A DNA stretch of 64,000 bases from Aurantiochytrium sp. KH105. Lineage: Eukaryota > Sar > Bigyra > Thraustochytrida > Thraustochytriidae. The notes beneath the pieces are model-generated. The model made no database searches. It saw only the letters and a list, made by a program, of their open reading frames with translations, and was not told the DNA's origin. Position 1 is the stretch's first letter; each line of letters starts with the position of its first letter. A program made the translations under genes and the position numbers. Positions 52,601-64,000 of this stretch are shown one piece after another. Location: NCBI GenBank assembly GCA_003116975.1, contig BGKB01000138.1:62001-126000 (forward strand), written 5' to 3'.

Positions 52601-54861
52601 CAACGTTTTTCGAGCAAGACAAGTTATGGGCTGCGGGGTTTGGGGATCGAATCTCTGGCGAGGCTGATGTGAGGCCCCCACATGCTTTGCTAACGTGCTT
52701 TTTAGAGGTCTCCCGGGACGATGCGTATAATCGAATCGTGGTGCGAACGGCTGGAGAATTGTCAAATCTGCTGCTCGTAGTCCGCGATGAAGACATCGAT
52801 GTCTTTTCTGAGATTGCCGATGCAGACGATGGTATCAATCTCTTGGGCGGAAATAGACAGCTTAAGATTTATCGCAAGGCGCGAGTTGAGAATCCATTCC
52901 CGATGCAACTTTTTGTTGTCGAGGCCAAAGCTGATCTGCCTTCCTCTTCACCTTTAGAGGCACCTGGGGGCAGATCTCAAACGGTTAAACCTGTGTCCAC
53001 TGCCCTCAATACCGAAGACGCTAAAGGTGGGAGACCGCACGCTCCGGACACGGCACCACCGGGTCGCATTGGTAAAGATTCTCCGGTAAAGACGCGACGA
53101 GGAAGTGCAGCGAGTAGCGCCTCGTCTCCTGATAAACGGTTGAAGATTGACCAGCCTCGGACCAACAGTTTCATTGGAAAACGAGACTTTTCCGAAAACA
53201 AGAAGCGAGATAACAACACGAGCAGCTCGTCCACTGACGGGAATGCGAAGAGAAAGCCTGACTCGAGTCCCGATAACATATCCTCCAAGAAGCCACGGAG
53301 GACTGGTCCTGGCAATCGTCCTCAAGCAATGCAAGGGGCGCAAGAGTCAGGCTCCGAAAACTCGCAAGCCTCTCATGATCAGGCTGCACATGAGTCCCAA
53401 CATGGAGAAAAGCCATTCACCCCGTCATTGTCCAATCAGGGAGAACATCATCGATCGGCATCATTTCCAACACATCCTTCACCGAGCCCAAACCCTGCCA
53501 GTATACCAATGGAAGACTCGCGAGAGTTTCTTCGCGCTCAGCTGGAAAAGGCGCAAGCCAAAGATACGCGTCTTCCCGGGAGGTTTTACAGCCATGCGGC
53601 TGCCTTGTTGGAAAGCTGCAAAACCTGGGAGGAGTTCGTGGCAAGCATCAGCTTCAGAGCGTTGCAACGAAACGAGGTTTTGCCAGACGGTGAACAAGAA
53701 GAGATGAAGAAAGGAATCAATGCAATCAAGGCGAGGCTTATACGAGCGAAACGAGATCACGTGGAGCAGTCCGCGCAACCAGGAGGAGTGCGCGCAGCTT
53801 CATCACCAGTGACTCCGCCTCGGCCCCGTCCAAAACCTCGCGATCCGTCCCTTGAAGTCGCGCGGGAGTCTATCGAGTCGTTCAAAGCCAAGGACGTGCG
53901 TCTTCCAGGAAAGTTCTACAGCCATGTGAGCGATTTGCTGGGAAGCTGCAGTAACATTTCAGACTTGATGGGAAGGTTGAAATACCGACAGTTGCAGCGA
54001 GACGAGATATTGCCAGGTGGGGATCAGGATGCCATGAAAAAGGCCATTGAGGCTCTGAAAGCGAGACTCAGCCGGGCGATGCAAGGTTCGTCTGGTCAGG
54101 TCGACGAAGAACAGAGTGGTGTTCCCGCCACATCGATCTCGTCCCAGCAAGCCAACGTTCCGTCTCCGGTTCCTGCACCTGCGACTCCAACAACACCACC
54201 GCACAACTCACGCTCGCCGAGCCAACAGTCGAATGACATTCCAATCGAGGCCGTGCGGGCTACTGTCCTTGCACAGCTCGCGGAATTCAAAGGCAAAAAC
54301 ACACATCTCCCAGAGAGGTTCTATTCATTTGCAAAGGAGAAGCTCAAAACATCTACCACATTGGCAGACTTTATGAGTGTCACAAGTTTTCGAACCTTGC
54401 AGAAAGCTGGCATCTTGCCGAGGGGGGAACAGAACGATATGAAGAAAGCCACCAATGCACTCAAGCAGAGATTTTTCCGGTTGAAAGTCGCAACGGGAAC
54501 ACCGTCTCAGCAAGCAACAAATACAACTCAAGAGGGTGCGTCTGAAGCGCTTTCTTCGCAAAGCAAAAAGCATGACAGAATTCCGATGAATCACGTGCGA
54601 GAAATCGTTCACGAACAGTTGGAAGCATCTAGAAACAAGGACTCGCCTCTTCCAAAGGACTTTTACGCGTACGTGAGCGAACATCTGAATACCTCAAAAT
54701 GCGACGATCTGGAAGCCTTCAAAAAAGACATCACGCTTGGTGCTTTACGCAAAGCAAAAGTACTGCCAGAATCAACTCGTTCCGACAACGAATTAACTCT
54801 TTCCGACATCGAATTAACTTTTTCCGACAACGAATCAACTCGTAACGACGAAAATTTTTAG
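46648..54861 (+). CDS. Giant GREB1-like permuted helicase-glycosyltransferase B
   Basis: 2737 aa, paralogue of A with the same order: novel RPLVLVLNAD domain; helicase motif II here DDCH (48085-48096) rather than DECH; SAT near 48180; motif VI QEFGRVCR near 50050; motif I QCQQGKT at 50680-50700, downstream of the others; GT-A domain with WILDDN (DDN 51949-51957) and FWEDVEFN (near 52372); basic tail; C-terminal repeats at about 53510, 53840, 54238 and 54583. The fourth repeat is broken by an insertion of 21-bp tandem units and a TAG at 54859. The frame stays open after it to 55362 and encodes the end of repeat 4 and a whole repeat 5. The segment 54760-54861 (102 nt, phase 0, GT...TTTTTAG) could be an intron; then the protein would end at 55360. 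N-terminal ~400 residues differ most from A; the GT domain and repeat 2 are nearly identical. Confidence 0.78.
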   Translation: MASEDAVAQRESFDRPLVLVLNADSATSFEEEVENSPEALRVLQNDVRVEALPQLLRVWWIPDAEDGDLPNFGLDNVAGLRHIYPQGQGLDLFALCLWIIIRDTPGNLLRVRQDGQSAEIVASERTKDIVETLRDLVSRTASQSVESLRVSHENEAECETSLIEFDESEDLPAQLRAELKRTSAPHIRVILLRDLVGDTSQCLLLVFTLPETAQIIRGLLDSSQKISDLVDIAEEAGNETEFGGNISDGNITSYWLVEIVFIVYSSNEEVNGQEGTIELIRPCFEIELEWRQRFAKSLLTSAGAHAERAWEQVTREIASFGLSLAQDFRDHISMKLDEERDNELDVKEKPALMRAKLHVESDAFQEQSVLRKWVGTPQPDVAHPEQREIAEEVFRRAELALFGHSDANWTSKFDNVSFVVLTPNFNSLQSQTADRVTRAKLEGGRVLKHTKVPHAAMYAYRTRMEEEAENPKTLFVIIADDCHFAPTKDGAHDWLLNNPALSGENVLRLLVSATPQNVLSQTSRIADKNIVQWFKPVSMYRSMDYYVETATWAVPSYVRPLRLAVNGKIYDIDPRVTTYEGCAYRYPMHDYRAFCSVFNRKVHKELGPSLASELVSVQGGKESLLLVVPHDVDLNFDQNFDDRGLLCWLGFWLDRARINSARQRAMGGQRQQKYRVDASSIPLFCDTVGNNHIVDCLPRRRQRVLKDEAFDAVRELANLAFGKRGHQKRKQKGIKVAKSMPLYDGHIIMADYLLSLTYLAVYRIDSVNLWNRDLSREDIFAPLEENDVRQLALDDEKLKAFALHLGFADRVWSGIVHETDKEVGRFEIAYGVEAASVQHLLKVLLEATVRSAWSELSNQDVAGWKALTRRLNSGWVDDAKSLAIAENYDTPAHWRFAWQYIISEKLERNREDRTESQSNTSQSWYNETDRLLHDLLDVHPKYRTGRMAVVRVYETDENLSIEDCLRSALKKLGLTSDDHGGLLSVVADVGGSDGKKRMFGGQEVQKVAQRATNLFTQIEPWTLTRDLRHPSKQDVARTERETIVDRVNKSFAEAKAQEAEARAQEAEARKHLREGSRPLLSKAVQKTAKYEDLENLPTIVIMCEKGRLGDTFPHSFRFLDIRLRSSKVHSTFVQEFGRVCRYPDLDSSSAVTFEVSEENGWAALEEELEQFFKDPEVRRYFAKGGSYAVLDPGGEVRFHADSELQLKSGFQKAWDKRDDGRARFGTWTVKRYVHVLPTVLMNAERYNAQLQKAIEHKYRDAEGLQRIDQCIPGPLDLYLSSGPRRAAAASRPRVETIDEEKVVINPMHDIDAYRSRSAQTSWQATHYDNGHSGGCDPRRLLLMAQCQQGKTGTYLHFLRLLKERVELAIPSPPDALPLVPRAEWTLPHWENLIVSAQPPGFPALGSFYAMPQKGQYHASVLQQRTLALMIASENRSGWYEAYLNYLLDEDGEAIDSRAGLDKIEVHGKTVEELGAPFDASQCTNSQLAFDCVNFDGRFSSKEGDALAKSILQSKHNTAQLRDILDKHAKKTGTSLGHRVRIACEHVQRQLWDAGSRRGSMDQLELGGADSFTQSTTAANAYENVAARSTSSGFTGKYHGKQYVVTDVKLVDEGVCLSAPYAGFHGLNLKADGRNMQIKVGQRKLLNVSLSLKTRTMSTLDDATSVRWVFVPSYNHAGVALVDYEKAIPRDDSGKPTVVCLVVRSGKQFDNYVAAYGSAHLILGLPESMASKTSEGSRVFAERGGIGYARLFIQLAAHQLGFPWVWILDDNVDVCYERKLEDKVPANALSAHPDACSFSTVMTGVESIVHNEDEELTQAHQQKRLEKWKPNGPVLRKRPAPEASHQNARTKEELTGGADQYGLIGIRRDPRARQTESEHPFMVTYSVYSFIYLNVTSTVNAGVFFPIKTFWEDVEFNHLVDEAGLVCLKVNRFFHHKKNLKLSARKIRERAAELSPCFTELTEALDHFRKLNGGLRPAPLWSKMMPTFFEQDKLWAAGFGDRISGEADVRPPHALLTCFLEVSRDDAYNRIVVRTAGELSNLLLVVRDEDIDVFSEIADADDGINLLGGNRQLKIYRKARVENPFPMQLFVVEAKADLPSSSPLEAPGGRSQTVKPVSTALNTEDAKGGRPHAPDTAPPGRIGKDSPVKTRRGSAASSASSPDKRLKIDQPRTNSFIGKRDFSENKKRDNNTSSSSTDGNAKRKPDSSPDNISSKKPRRTGPGNRPQAMQGAQESGSENSQASHDQAAHESQHGEKPFTPSLSNQGEHHRSASFPTHPSPSPNPASIPMEDSREFLRAQLEKAQAKDTRLPGRFYSHAAALLESCKTWEEFVASISFRALQRNEVLPDGEQEEMKKGINAIKARLIRAKRDHVEQSAQPGGVRAASSPVTPPRPRPKPRDPSLEVARESIESFKAKDVRLPGKFYSHVSDLLGSCSNISDLMGRLKYRQLQRDEILPGGDQDAMKKAIEALKARLSRAMQGSSGQVDEEQSGVPATSISSQQANVPSPVPAPATPTTPPHNSRSPSQQSNDIPIEAVRATVLAQLAEFKGKNTHLPERFYSFAKEKLKTSTTLADFMSVTSFRTLQKAGILPRGEQNDMKKATNALKQRFFRLKVATGTPSQQATNTTQEGASEALSSQSKKHDRIPMNHVREIVHEQLEASRNKDSPLPKDFYAYVSEHLNTSKCDDLEAFKKDITLGALRKAKVLPESTRSDNELTLSDIELTFSDNESTRNDENF
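54777..54839 (+). repeat. Three 21-bp tandem units in repeat 4 of B
   Basis: Units start at 54777, 54798 and 54819 with core TTCCGAC(A)ACGAATTAAC and encode SDNELTL-like heptads; a decayed fourth copy leads to the TAG at 54859. They interrupt the place where other repeats have LPxGEQxxMKKAI. Absent from A. Confidence 0.75.
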
Positions 54862-55362
54862 AACGCCCTCGATTCGTTCAAGAGAAGGCTGAATGAAGCA
54901 GGCCGGGAGTTTAGTCGCACGGCAGTATCTTCGACCTCAAGTAGCTTCTCTGCCTCACGCACACCGCCCTCACCTGGAGGAGGATCGCGAAGCTCGATGA
55001 CGCCAAGAGATGCAGCTGCCAAACAGCACGCAGCTTCTTCCCGGGCAGATCATCAGCATGCAATCGTACCCCCTTCGCCGAGCCAGAAGCCTGGAGAGCT
55101 TCCAATGGATCAAGTTCACGAAATCATTCGTCCACTGCTCGATGAGCAAGACTCGCGGCTGCCACCTAGGTTCTATGATCATGCAAGAACTCTATTGCAG
55201 ATGTCTCCGATACATGGGAACTTTAAAAGATCGCTTGGTCTTTCTTCTTTGCAGCGAGCGGGAATTCTGCAGCCATCGGACGGCGACGAAGCGGAGTTGA
55301 AGCGGGCCATCAACTCTTTGAAGCAGAAGCTTGATCGAGCGGTCACCGGAAGGAAGAACTGA
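54862..55362 (+). other. In-frame continuation of B: end of repeat 4 and repeat 5
   Basis: 166 codons open in the frame of B directly after its TAG, starting NALDSFKRRLNEAGREF, with a Ser/Pro linker and the full repeat LPMDQVHEIIRPLLDEQDS to KQKLDRAVTGRKN, then TGA. It is the ancestral gene end (its counterpart in A is at 39975-40424). It is translated only if 54760-54861 is spliced out or the TAG is read through; otherwise a relic. Confidence 0.6.
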
Positions 55363-56050
55363 TTGACTTTGAGCTGAGTGTGGATTTACAAAATATCAAA
55401 AGAATCAATGAAAGAATATACAAATGATTGACTGTGAGAGCGCATTCGCAGTGTTGCAGACTGTCTACGAAGCAGATATTGCCAGAACGAAGATTGATCG
55501 TTGTGTTCTCTTGCCTATTTGAGCCTATGTAAAAAGTCGGGTCATCGGCGTCTCCTTTCGGATGTGACTTGATCCTGTTACCTTGAAAACAGAAATGACT
55601 GCTCGATGCGCGTGCCTTGCGATACCATGTTTGTAAGGATAAGTGTTTAGGAAAAAGTATTTTGTCTTTGTCAGGATCGCAGCTTTTGTGTGAAGGTCTT
55701 TTACTCGAGTAAGCATTTCCGATGTCTAGCCAGAATCCAAGATCGAGATCAATTCCTCACAATTGCTCTTGCGGCGCTCCGCTCTCGCAGCGCTCCCAAA
55801 GCGCTCTCACTTCACGTTGCTGATGCGTCAATTTGCTTTTCCCCAATTTTTCCCCCTTTGCCGGGCGATACACCAGAGTGCCAGCCAACACCGCCGTAGC
55901 GGACGGCAGGCCGCGGCGAAGCGGGGGGCGGGCGGCGGGCGACGGCAAGTCGCTCAGAGGTGTGGTCCGCGCCGGGTCGCAGCAGCAGACGGCATCGCGC
56001 GAAGCCAAGTTTGCAGAAGAGACAAGCCTTTACACGAAGAACTGGCGAGA
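55363..56050. other. Intergenic region upstream of gene C
   Basis: First ~110 bp match the 3' flank of A. The frame of gene C is open upstream to about 55763 without a convincing ATG in good context (one at 55823); this part is pyrimidine-rich (TTTTCCCCAATTTTTCCCCC near 55840) and looks like promoter or leader. Confidence 0.5.
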
Positions 56051-59000
56051 ATGGACGAACACGAGAGCTACGCTCGCGGCAGCGGCGGCCGCGGCGACGG
56101 CGGCGACGACGACGACGAGTCGGTTTCAAGCGTAAGAACGTACGATGGCCAAAAGGTTCCGGAAGCCGATGACGACTCGAATGAGCAGCATTCGACAAGA
56201 GATGGAGAAGACAGCGGTTTTCGTGCTTCGGCCGAGGAAGAGTACTCGAAGCACGGCCGGCGGGAGTTTCCCTCGAGCAAAACAATATCAAACCGGCGGC
56301 AAGCCACGCACATTGTCAAATTTGTTCAAGAGGCCTTCAAAGGTGCCTCACGACCTGGCGAACGCAAGGCTGCCGTCATCTTCGAGTTTCAGCCCAAAGG
56401 CCGAGGGAGCAATTCCGTTTGCCCCGAACACGCGCCTGACAAGCCCATAAAAAAGAAGACCAAGACAAATTACTTTCTCGTTTCTCTCGAAGCGACGATG
56501 GAGCGCTTGTCGACTCCTGATTTTGCAGAAACAATCAATCGAGTGCTTCGAAATCGCGAGAGTCCCTTTTGTGTGACGGATTGTACACTGAGAAAGGACG
56601 CCGAGAAAAACTGCTATCGCGGTCGACTGGAGATAACTGCACGCCATGACTCGTTTGACGCCCTATCAAAAATATGGGATGACAAAGCAGTATCGATTTC
56701 GCCAAAAGGCCCTTCGGCGTCTGAGCAAAAGGTCGAGTCAGTCCCATCACCTGCTCTGCGTTCTGTCAGCAGGTCAGAGTCTCCTCTTCCATCGCACGTC
56801 GTGGGTGGCAATGAAACGGGGCGCTTTGTAGATGATCAATCAAGCTGCGCAAATTCTCCTCGCCTTGCGCTTCGCTTTGCGTGCTCTACTGCAAAAGACG
56901 ATGCAACAGCCCTCGCGTTGTCCATGATGCTCTGCAAAGCAAACGGCATCATCTCGCCTGCTGACCTGGGCGTGATTGAGACGCTTCGCGTCGTTCGTGA
57001 AAGGGGTTTTCCAAAGACTGCAACGTTTCTCGACTTTTTAATCCATTCGACCATTGCCAATGTGTGGCTCAACGAGCTCAGACTTCCGTGCAAAGCACTT
57101 GTCGACCTTTACACCTTGCAGGTGCGAACAGAAGGCGAAGCACAAAGTCTTCTTCGTCGTCTCAAGGTCGATACGCGTCGACCCTGGGACGTTGCTAGAG
57201 CCATCGCTGATGAAGTGGATAAAAGTTCTGCCCTTTTACGTGTCGAGCAACTCGCTGTTACGGTGGGGCGTGCTCGTACAGCAGTGCACGGCCAAAGAGA
57301 GCAGGGCCTACCGCTTGATTTGATTGAATTCATCTGCTTACAAAATCGATGCCGAGATCCTCTTTCCAAGTATATGTATACGAGGCAGCGTCTCGACGAT
57401 TTCAAGACTTCCACGAGAAACGAGGATATTCGCAGCGATGACCGCTCTACGCTCGATCAGCTAGAGGTCATTGCTATCGAGGCGCAAAAAAAGTCTCAGT
57501 GCACTGGTGCCGAGTGCATGGCGTTTTGGAAGCAGTACTTTTTGAGTCGTCACGGAATAGAGCAGCGCTCTTATATAGCGGCCGATGCTGATTTTGCGCA
57601 AGTTCAAGATGCTCGTCAGGTAGCCTTTGCTGCAGCCACTTCGCTGCAGGAGAACACTTCTCTGGAAATTTCGCGCCAGAAAACGAAATCAGCAATGGAT
57701 GACTTTGACCAGGTTGCAAAACGGCTGGGAATATCACAGACCAGCTTTATGGCGGTCCGTGCTTCAATGCGCAACGAGGACTTACGATCCTGCGTTCAAG
57801 CTGTCGAGGAGGCTTTCAATGCAGAGTTGGCGACTTGGTCTGCGCTGAGTCTCCTCTTGCAGAATTTTTATGACAAGGCCCATCACTTTCTAGCTTGTGC
57901 GATTTCCTACTACGCTCGCGCAGCAACGCGCTGGGCAGACGTGGCGCAAGCAGTCTCTGCATGCAAGAACCGTCTTGAGCAGTACGCGCTGGAAAAGGGA
58001 GCAACTGCAGCGAGCACGTTGACTCCGCATCAGGTTGTGCGAAAGCCTCTGGTTTTGGTGCTGAATGCGACGCGGTCGGCGAAGACCGCTCTTGAAGAGC
58101 AAAGATGGACCGCAGCGCTCCAGGGACTTCAAGACAAAGTGCGAATTGAGGCGCTGGAGCAGCTTCTTTGTGTGTGGTGGACGCAAGGCACGACAGGGGC
58201 CGGCCTGCATGAACTCGACGGACTCCGGAAAAGGTACGATTCCGTAGATGGTCTGGAGCTCTTTGCGCTCTGCCTCGCCATTCTTGCACATGATCCGCAA
58301 AGTGCACTGCTGCACGAGCTTGCAGACTCCCGCGGCGCGGTCTTGCGCCCATCGGCGGAGAATCAATATATTGCAAAAGTACTTGAGGACCTCGCTGCGA
58401 AACGGATTTCCCCTGAAAATCGCACCATGCATTATCCATTGCGAGGAATGGTAAAGTCAATGCCTGAATTCGTGGAGCTCGAGGAATCGTCCAATGATTT
58501 CTCACGCATGCTGGAAGCTAGCATCTTTGAAGACTTTGATTCTCGCGTCATTCTCGTTCGAAATGGCCAGGATGGAGGTGCCAGGGGCGTCGTGCTTGTA
58601 CTCCGGGGAGAGGATGCGAAATGCGCTCGCAAGCTTTTGCAAACTCAAAGTAAACCGGAGACTGTCTCGGGTTCAATAACAGGCGGCAAGGGCGGCTCAG
58701 AGGCAAAGTGTGAGAAAAGCCTTGCACAAAACGACATTGACGAGCCGATTCGCAACGAGAAGCGACCACGCGACGAAAGCCGAAACTCTATTTTGGCTCA
58801 CTCGAATGCGAGCGCGAGCAGTAAAGAGACGACAGCATTCCGAAATGAGCAAAAGCGTCCACGCGTGGAGAGTCATGCTAAAAGTGTGACAAGGACACGA
58901 CCGGACATGGTGTCATCGACATCATCATCGTCGTTGTCGGCATCACTGTCGGCGATGGCAGCAAAGTCAAGAGATGCAAGACATGTGAAAGAGGCTATAG

Positions 59001-59458
59001 TAGAGGCTGTGGCGGAGGGAGAGAGTGGGTCATCGCATGACACCGAGGTGGTGTTCATGAGTGAAGAGCCTGCGATTCAGATCCTCGATCTGCAAAATGA
59101 TGCAGATTCGAGTTCATTGAAAGGTGTGAAATCTGGTGAATTGGAAAAGGAAGGAGTAACCTTGAACGTGCCCTCCAAGCCTGGTGATGCGTTATTGCAG
59201 GACTTGAGAGGGATCATTTTGCATGAATTGTTCGCCTATCAGCGAAAGGACGCTCGTCTGCCACCCGCCGTATTCGCTCACGCCAGGGAGATGATTGAAA
59301 CTTTGCGAACATATGGAGAATTCAAAAAGGCAATCAAGTATCGAGCCCTCAAACGCGCTAATTTGCTAAAGGACGCAAAGACGGGGGAGGACGGGGTGAA
59401 GACATCAATTAATACGCTCAAGCATCGTCTGGATCAAAAAGTCACGAAACGAAAGTGA
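56051..59458 (+). CDS. Gene C: shares both end modules of GREB1-like A/B, no helicase or GT
   Basis: 1135 aa from ATG 56051 (MDEHESYARGSGGRG). The acidic N-terminus is followed by about 600 residues of mostly helical sequence that I do not recognise. At nt 58043-58640 is the A/B N-terminal domain: KPLVLVLNAT, then VRIEALEQLLCVWW, DGLELFALCLAIL and LRGEDAKCARKLL, colinear with A and B. After a charged Ser-rich linker with KRP-type basic clusters, the last ~90 residues (nt 59190-59458) are one C-terminal repeat (DARLPPAVFAHAREMIETL to INTLKHRLDQKV). The helicase and glycosyltransferase are absent with no relic visible. Lies 0.7 kb downstream of B on the same strand, so it is probably a domain-shuffled relative and perhaps an interaction partner or regulator. 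Function unknown. Confidence 0.75.
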   Translation: MDEHESYARGSGGRGDGGDDDDESVSSVRTYDGQKVPEADDDSNEQHSTRDGEDSGFRASAEEEYSKHGRREFPSSKTISNRRQATHIVKFVQEAFKGASRPGERKAAVIFEFQPKGRGSNSVCPEHAPDKPIKKKTKTNYFLVSLEATMERLSTPDFAETINRVLRNRESPFCVTDCTLRKDAEKNCYRGRLEITARHDSFDALSKIWDDKAVSISPKGPSASEQKVESVPSPALRSVSRSESPLPSHVVGGNETGRFVDDQSSCANSPRLALRFACSTAKDDATALALSMMLCKANGIISPADLGVIETLRVVRERGFPKTATFLDFLIHSTIANVWLNELRLPCKALVDLYTLQVRTEGEAQSLLRRLKVDTRRPWDVARAIADEVDKSSALLRVEQLAVTVGRARTAVHGQREQGLPLDLIEFICLQNRCRDPLSKYMYTRQRLDDFKTSTRNEDIRSDDRSTLDQLEVIAIEAQKKSQCTGAECMAFWKQYFLSRHGIEQRSYIAADADFAQVQDARQVAFAAATSLQENTSLEISRQKTKSAMDDFDQVAKRLGISQTSFMAVRASMRNEDLRSCVQAVEEAFNAELATWSALSLLLQNFYDKAHHFLACAISYYARAATRWADVAQAVSACKNRLEQYALEKGATAASTLTPHQVVRKPLVLVLNATRSAKTALEEQRWTAALQGLQDKVRIEALEQLLCVWWTQGTTGAGLHELDGLRKRYDSVDGLELFALCLAILAHDPQSALLHELADSRGAVLRPSAENQYIAKVLEDLAAKRISPENRTMHYPLRGMVKSMPEFVELEESSNDFSRMLEASIFEDFDSRVILVRNGQDGGARGVVLVLRGEDAKCARKLLQTQSKPETVSGSITGGKGGSEAKCEKSLAQNDIDEPIRNEKRPRDESRNSILAHSNASASSKETTAFRNEQKRPRVESHAKSVTRTRPDMVSSTSSSSLSASLSAMAAKSRDARHVKEAIVEAVAEGESGSSHDTEVVFMSEEPAIQILDLQNDADSSSLKGVKSGELEKEGVTLNVPSKPGDALLQDLRGIILHELFAYQRKDARLPPAVFAHAREMIETLRTYGEFKKAIKYRALKRANLLKDAKTGEDGVKTSINTLKHRLDQKVTKRK

Positions 59459-59938
59459 TGTGAGCCGGATCATTTCATCCTGTGCATTGAAAGTGAAGTC
59501 GCGTTGTGTCTTCATCGTTTCAGGGAGGAGAGGAGATTGACTGTTGGATCGAGGACGGCAGAAGGTATTTCTACTGCCGAAAATGACGTTAGCGCTCAGC
59601 TTTACTATCTCTCTCTCTCTGTGTGTGTGTGTGTGTGTGTGTGCATGCGCGTCTGATGTTGTCGTGAATTGCAACATGTGGAGGAACCAATCAATACTAC
59701 ACCGTGCAACGTGTCAAGTCTAATGAAAAGTAGAATCATCTTCTTTGCGTGCTCATCTCACTCTGTGCGCGTGTGTCTGCTGTCGTCAAGAGAAAGGGAA
59801 AGATAAAGGAAATAAGAAAAGAATCTTTGAAAAGGGGTAGGGTGGTGTATACGTAGTCGTAGTAGTGGAAGTAAAAGGAAACAAATGGCGCACGGCAAGG
59901 TACCGTGAAAGAAGAGCAAGAGGTGGTGTTCACACTTT
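59459..59938. other. Convergent 3' intergenic region with (CT)n(GT)n
   Basis: Between the 3' ends of gene C and GAPDH. Holds a (CT)n run at about 59607-59620 passing directly into (GT)n at 59621-59643. No gene seen. Confidence 0.6.

Positions 59939-64000
<4,062 letters not shown>

Overview
The window is nuclear DNA of a eukaryotic microbe with compact, GC-rich, mostly single-exon genes. Intergenic gaps are short, introns are rare (86-400 nt) with GTAAGT/GTACGT donors, and both strands are used. The gene set is an ordinary eukaryotic one: TRAPP-II, nuclear pore, spliceosome, kinesin-12, 2'-O-ribose tRNA methyltransferase and GAPDH. An LRR-ROCO-TIR gene with one LRR per exon recalls the stramenopile LRR-ROCO genes known from brown algae. 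A stramenopile, perhaps a thraustochytrid/labyrinthulomycete, is my best guess; this is inference, not proof.

Layout. 0-31 kb is a housekeeping region: a ferric-reductase/NADPH-oxidase-like flavocytochrome (-), a secreted four-vWA protein (-), a small HxGH nucleotidyltransferase (+, one intron), a TRAPPC10-like subunit (-), a kinesin-12-like motor (+, tiny first exon), a SET/Rubisco-LSMT-type methyltransferase (-), a TARBP1/Trm3-like SPOUT methyltransferase (-, two exons), a divergent BUD31/G10 protein (+), NUP85 (-) and a decayed kinase-RING gene (-).

31-59.5 kb is the unusual part. Two giant paralogues (A, 31.66-39.94 kb, 2760 aa; B, 46.65-54.86 kb, 2737 aa) each carry a novel N-terminal domain, an SF2 helicase whose motif I lies after motifs II, III and VI (circular permutation), a GREB1/TAGT-like GT-A glycosyltransferase domain, a basic low-complexity tail and tandem ~80-residue C-terminal repeats. 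Between them, on the opposite strand, is an LRR-ROCO-TIR gene whose LRRs sit on a tandem array of ~257-bp exon-intron units, all exons in phase 2. Downstream of B a third gene (C) has the same N-terminal domain and the same C-terminal repeat, but lacks the helicase and glycosyltransferase and has an unrelated ~650-residue front half. A and B are a tandem duplication with patches of perfect nucleotide identity, which suggests gene conversion. The cluster resembles a fast-evolving recognition or modification locus; that functional reading is inference.

59.9-61 kb holds GAPDH (-) behind a GC-rich upstream region rich in CAAGTG motifs, a motif also present as a 21-bp tandem array upstream of the nucleotidyltransferase. 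The last ~2.3 kb holds no gene I can support.
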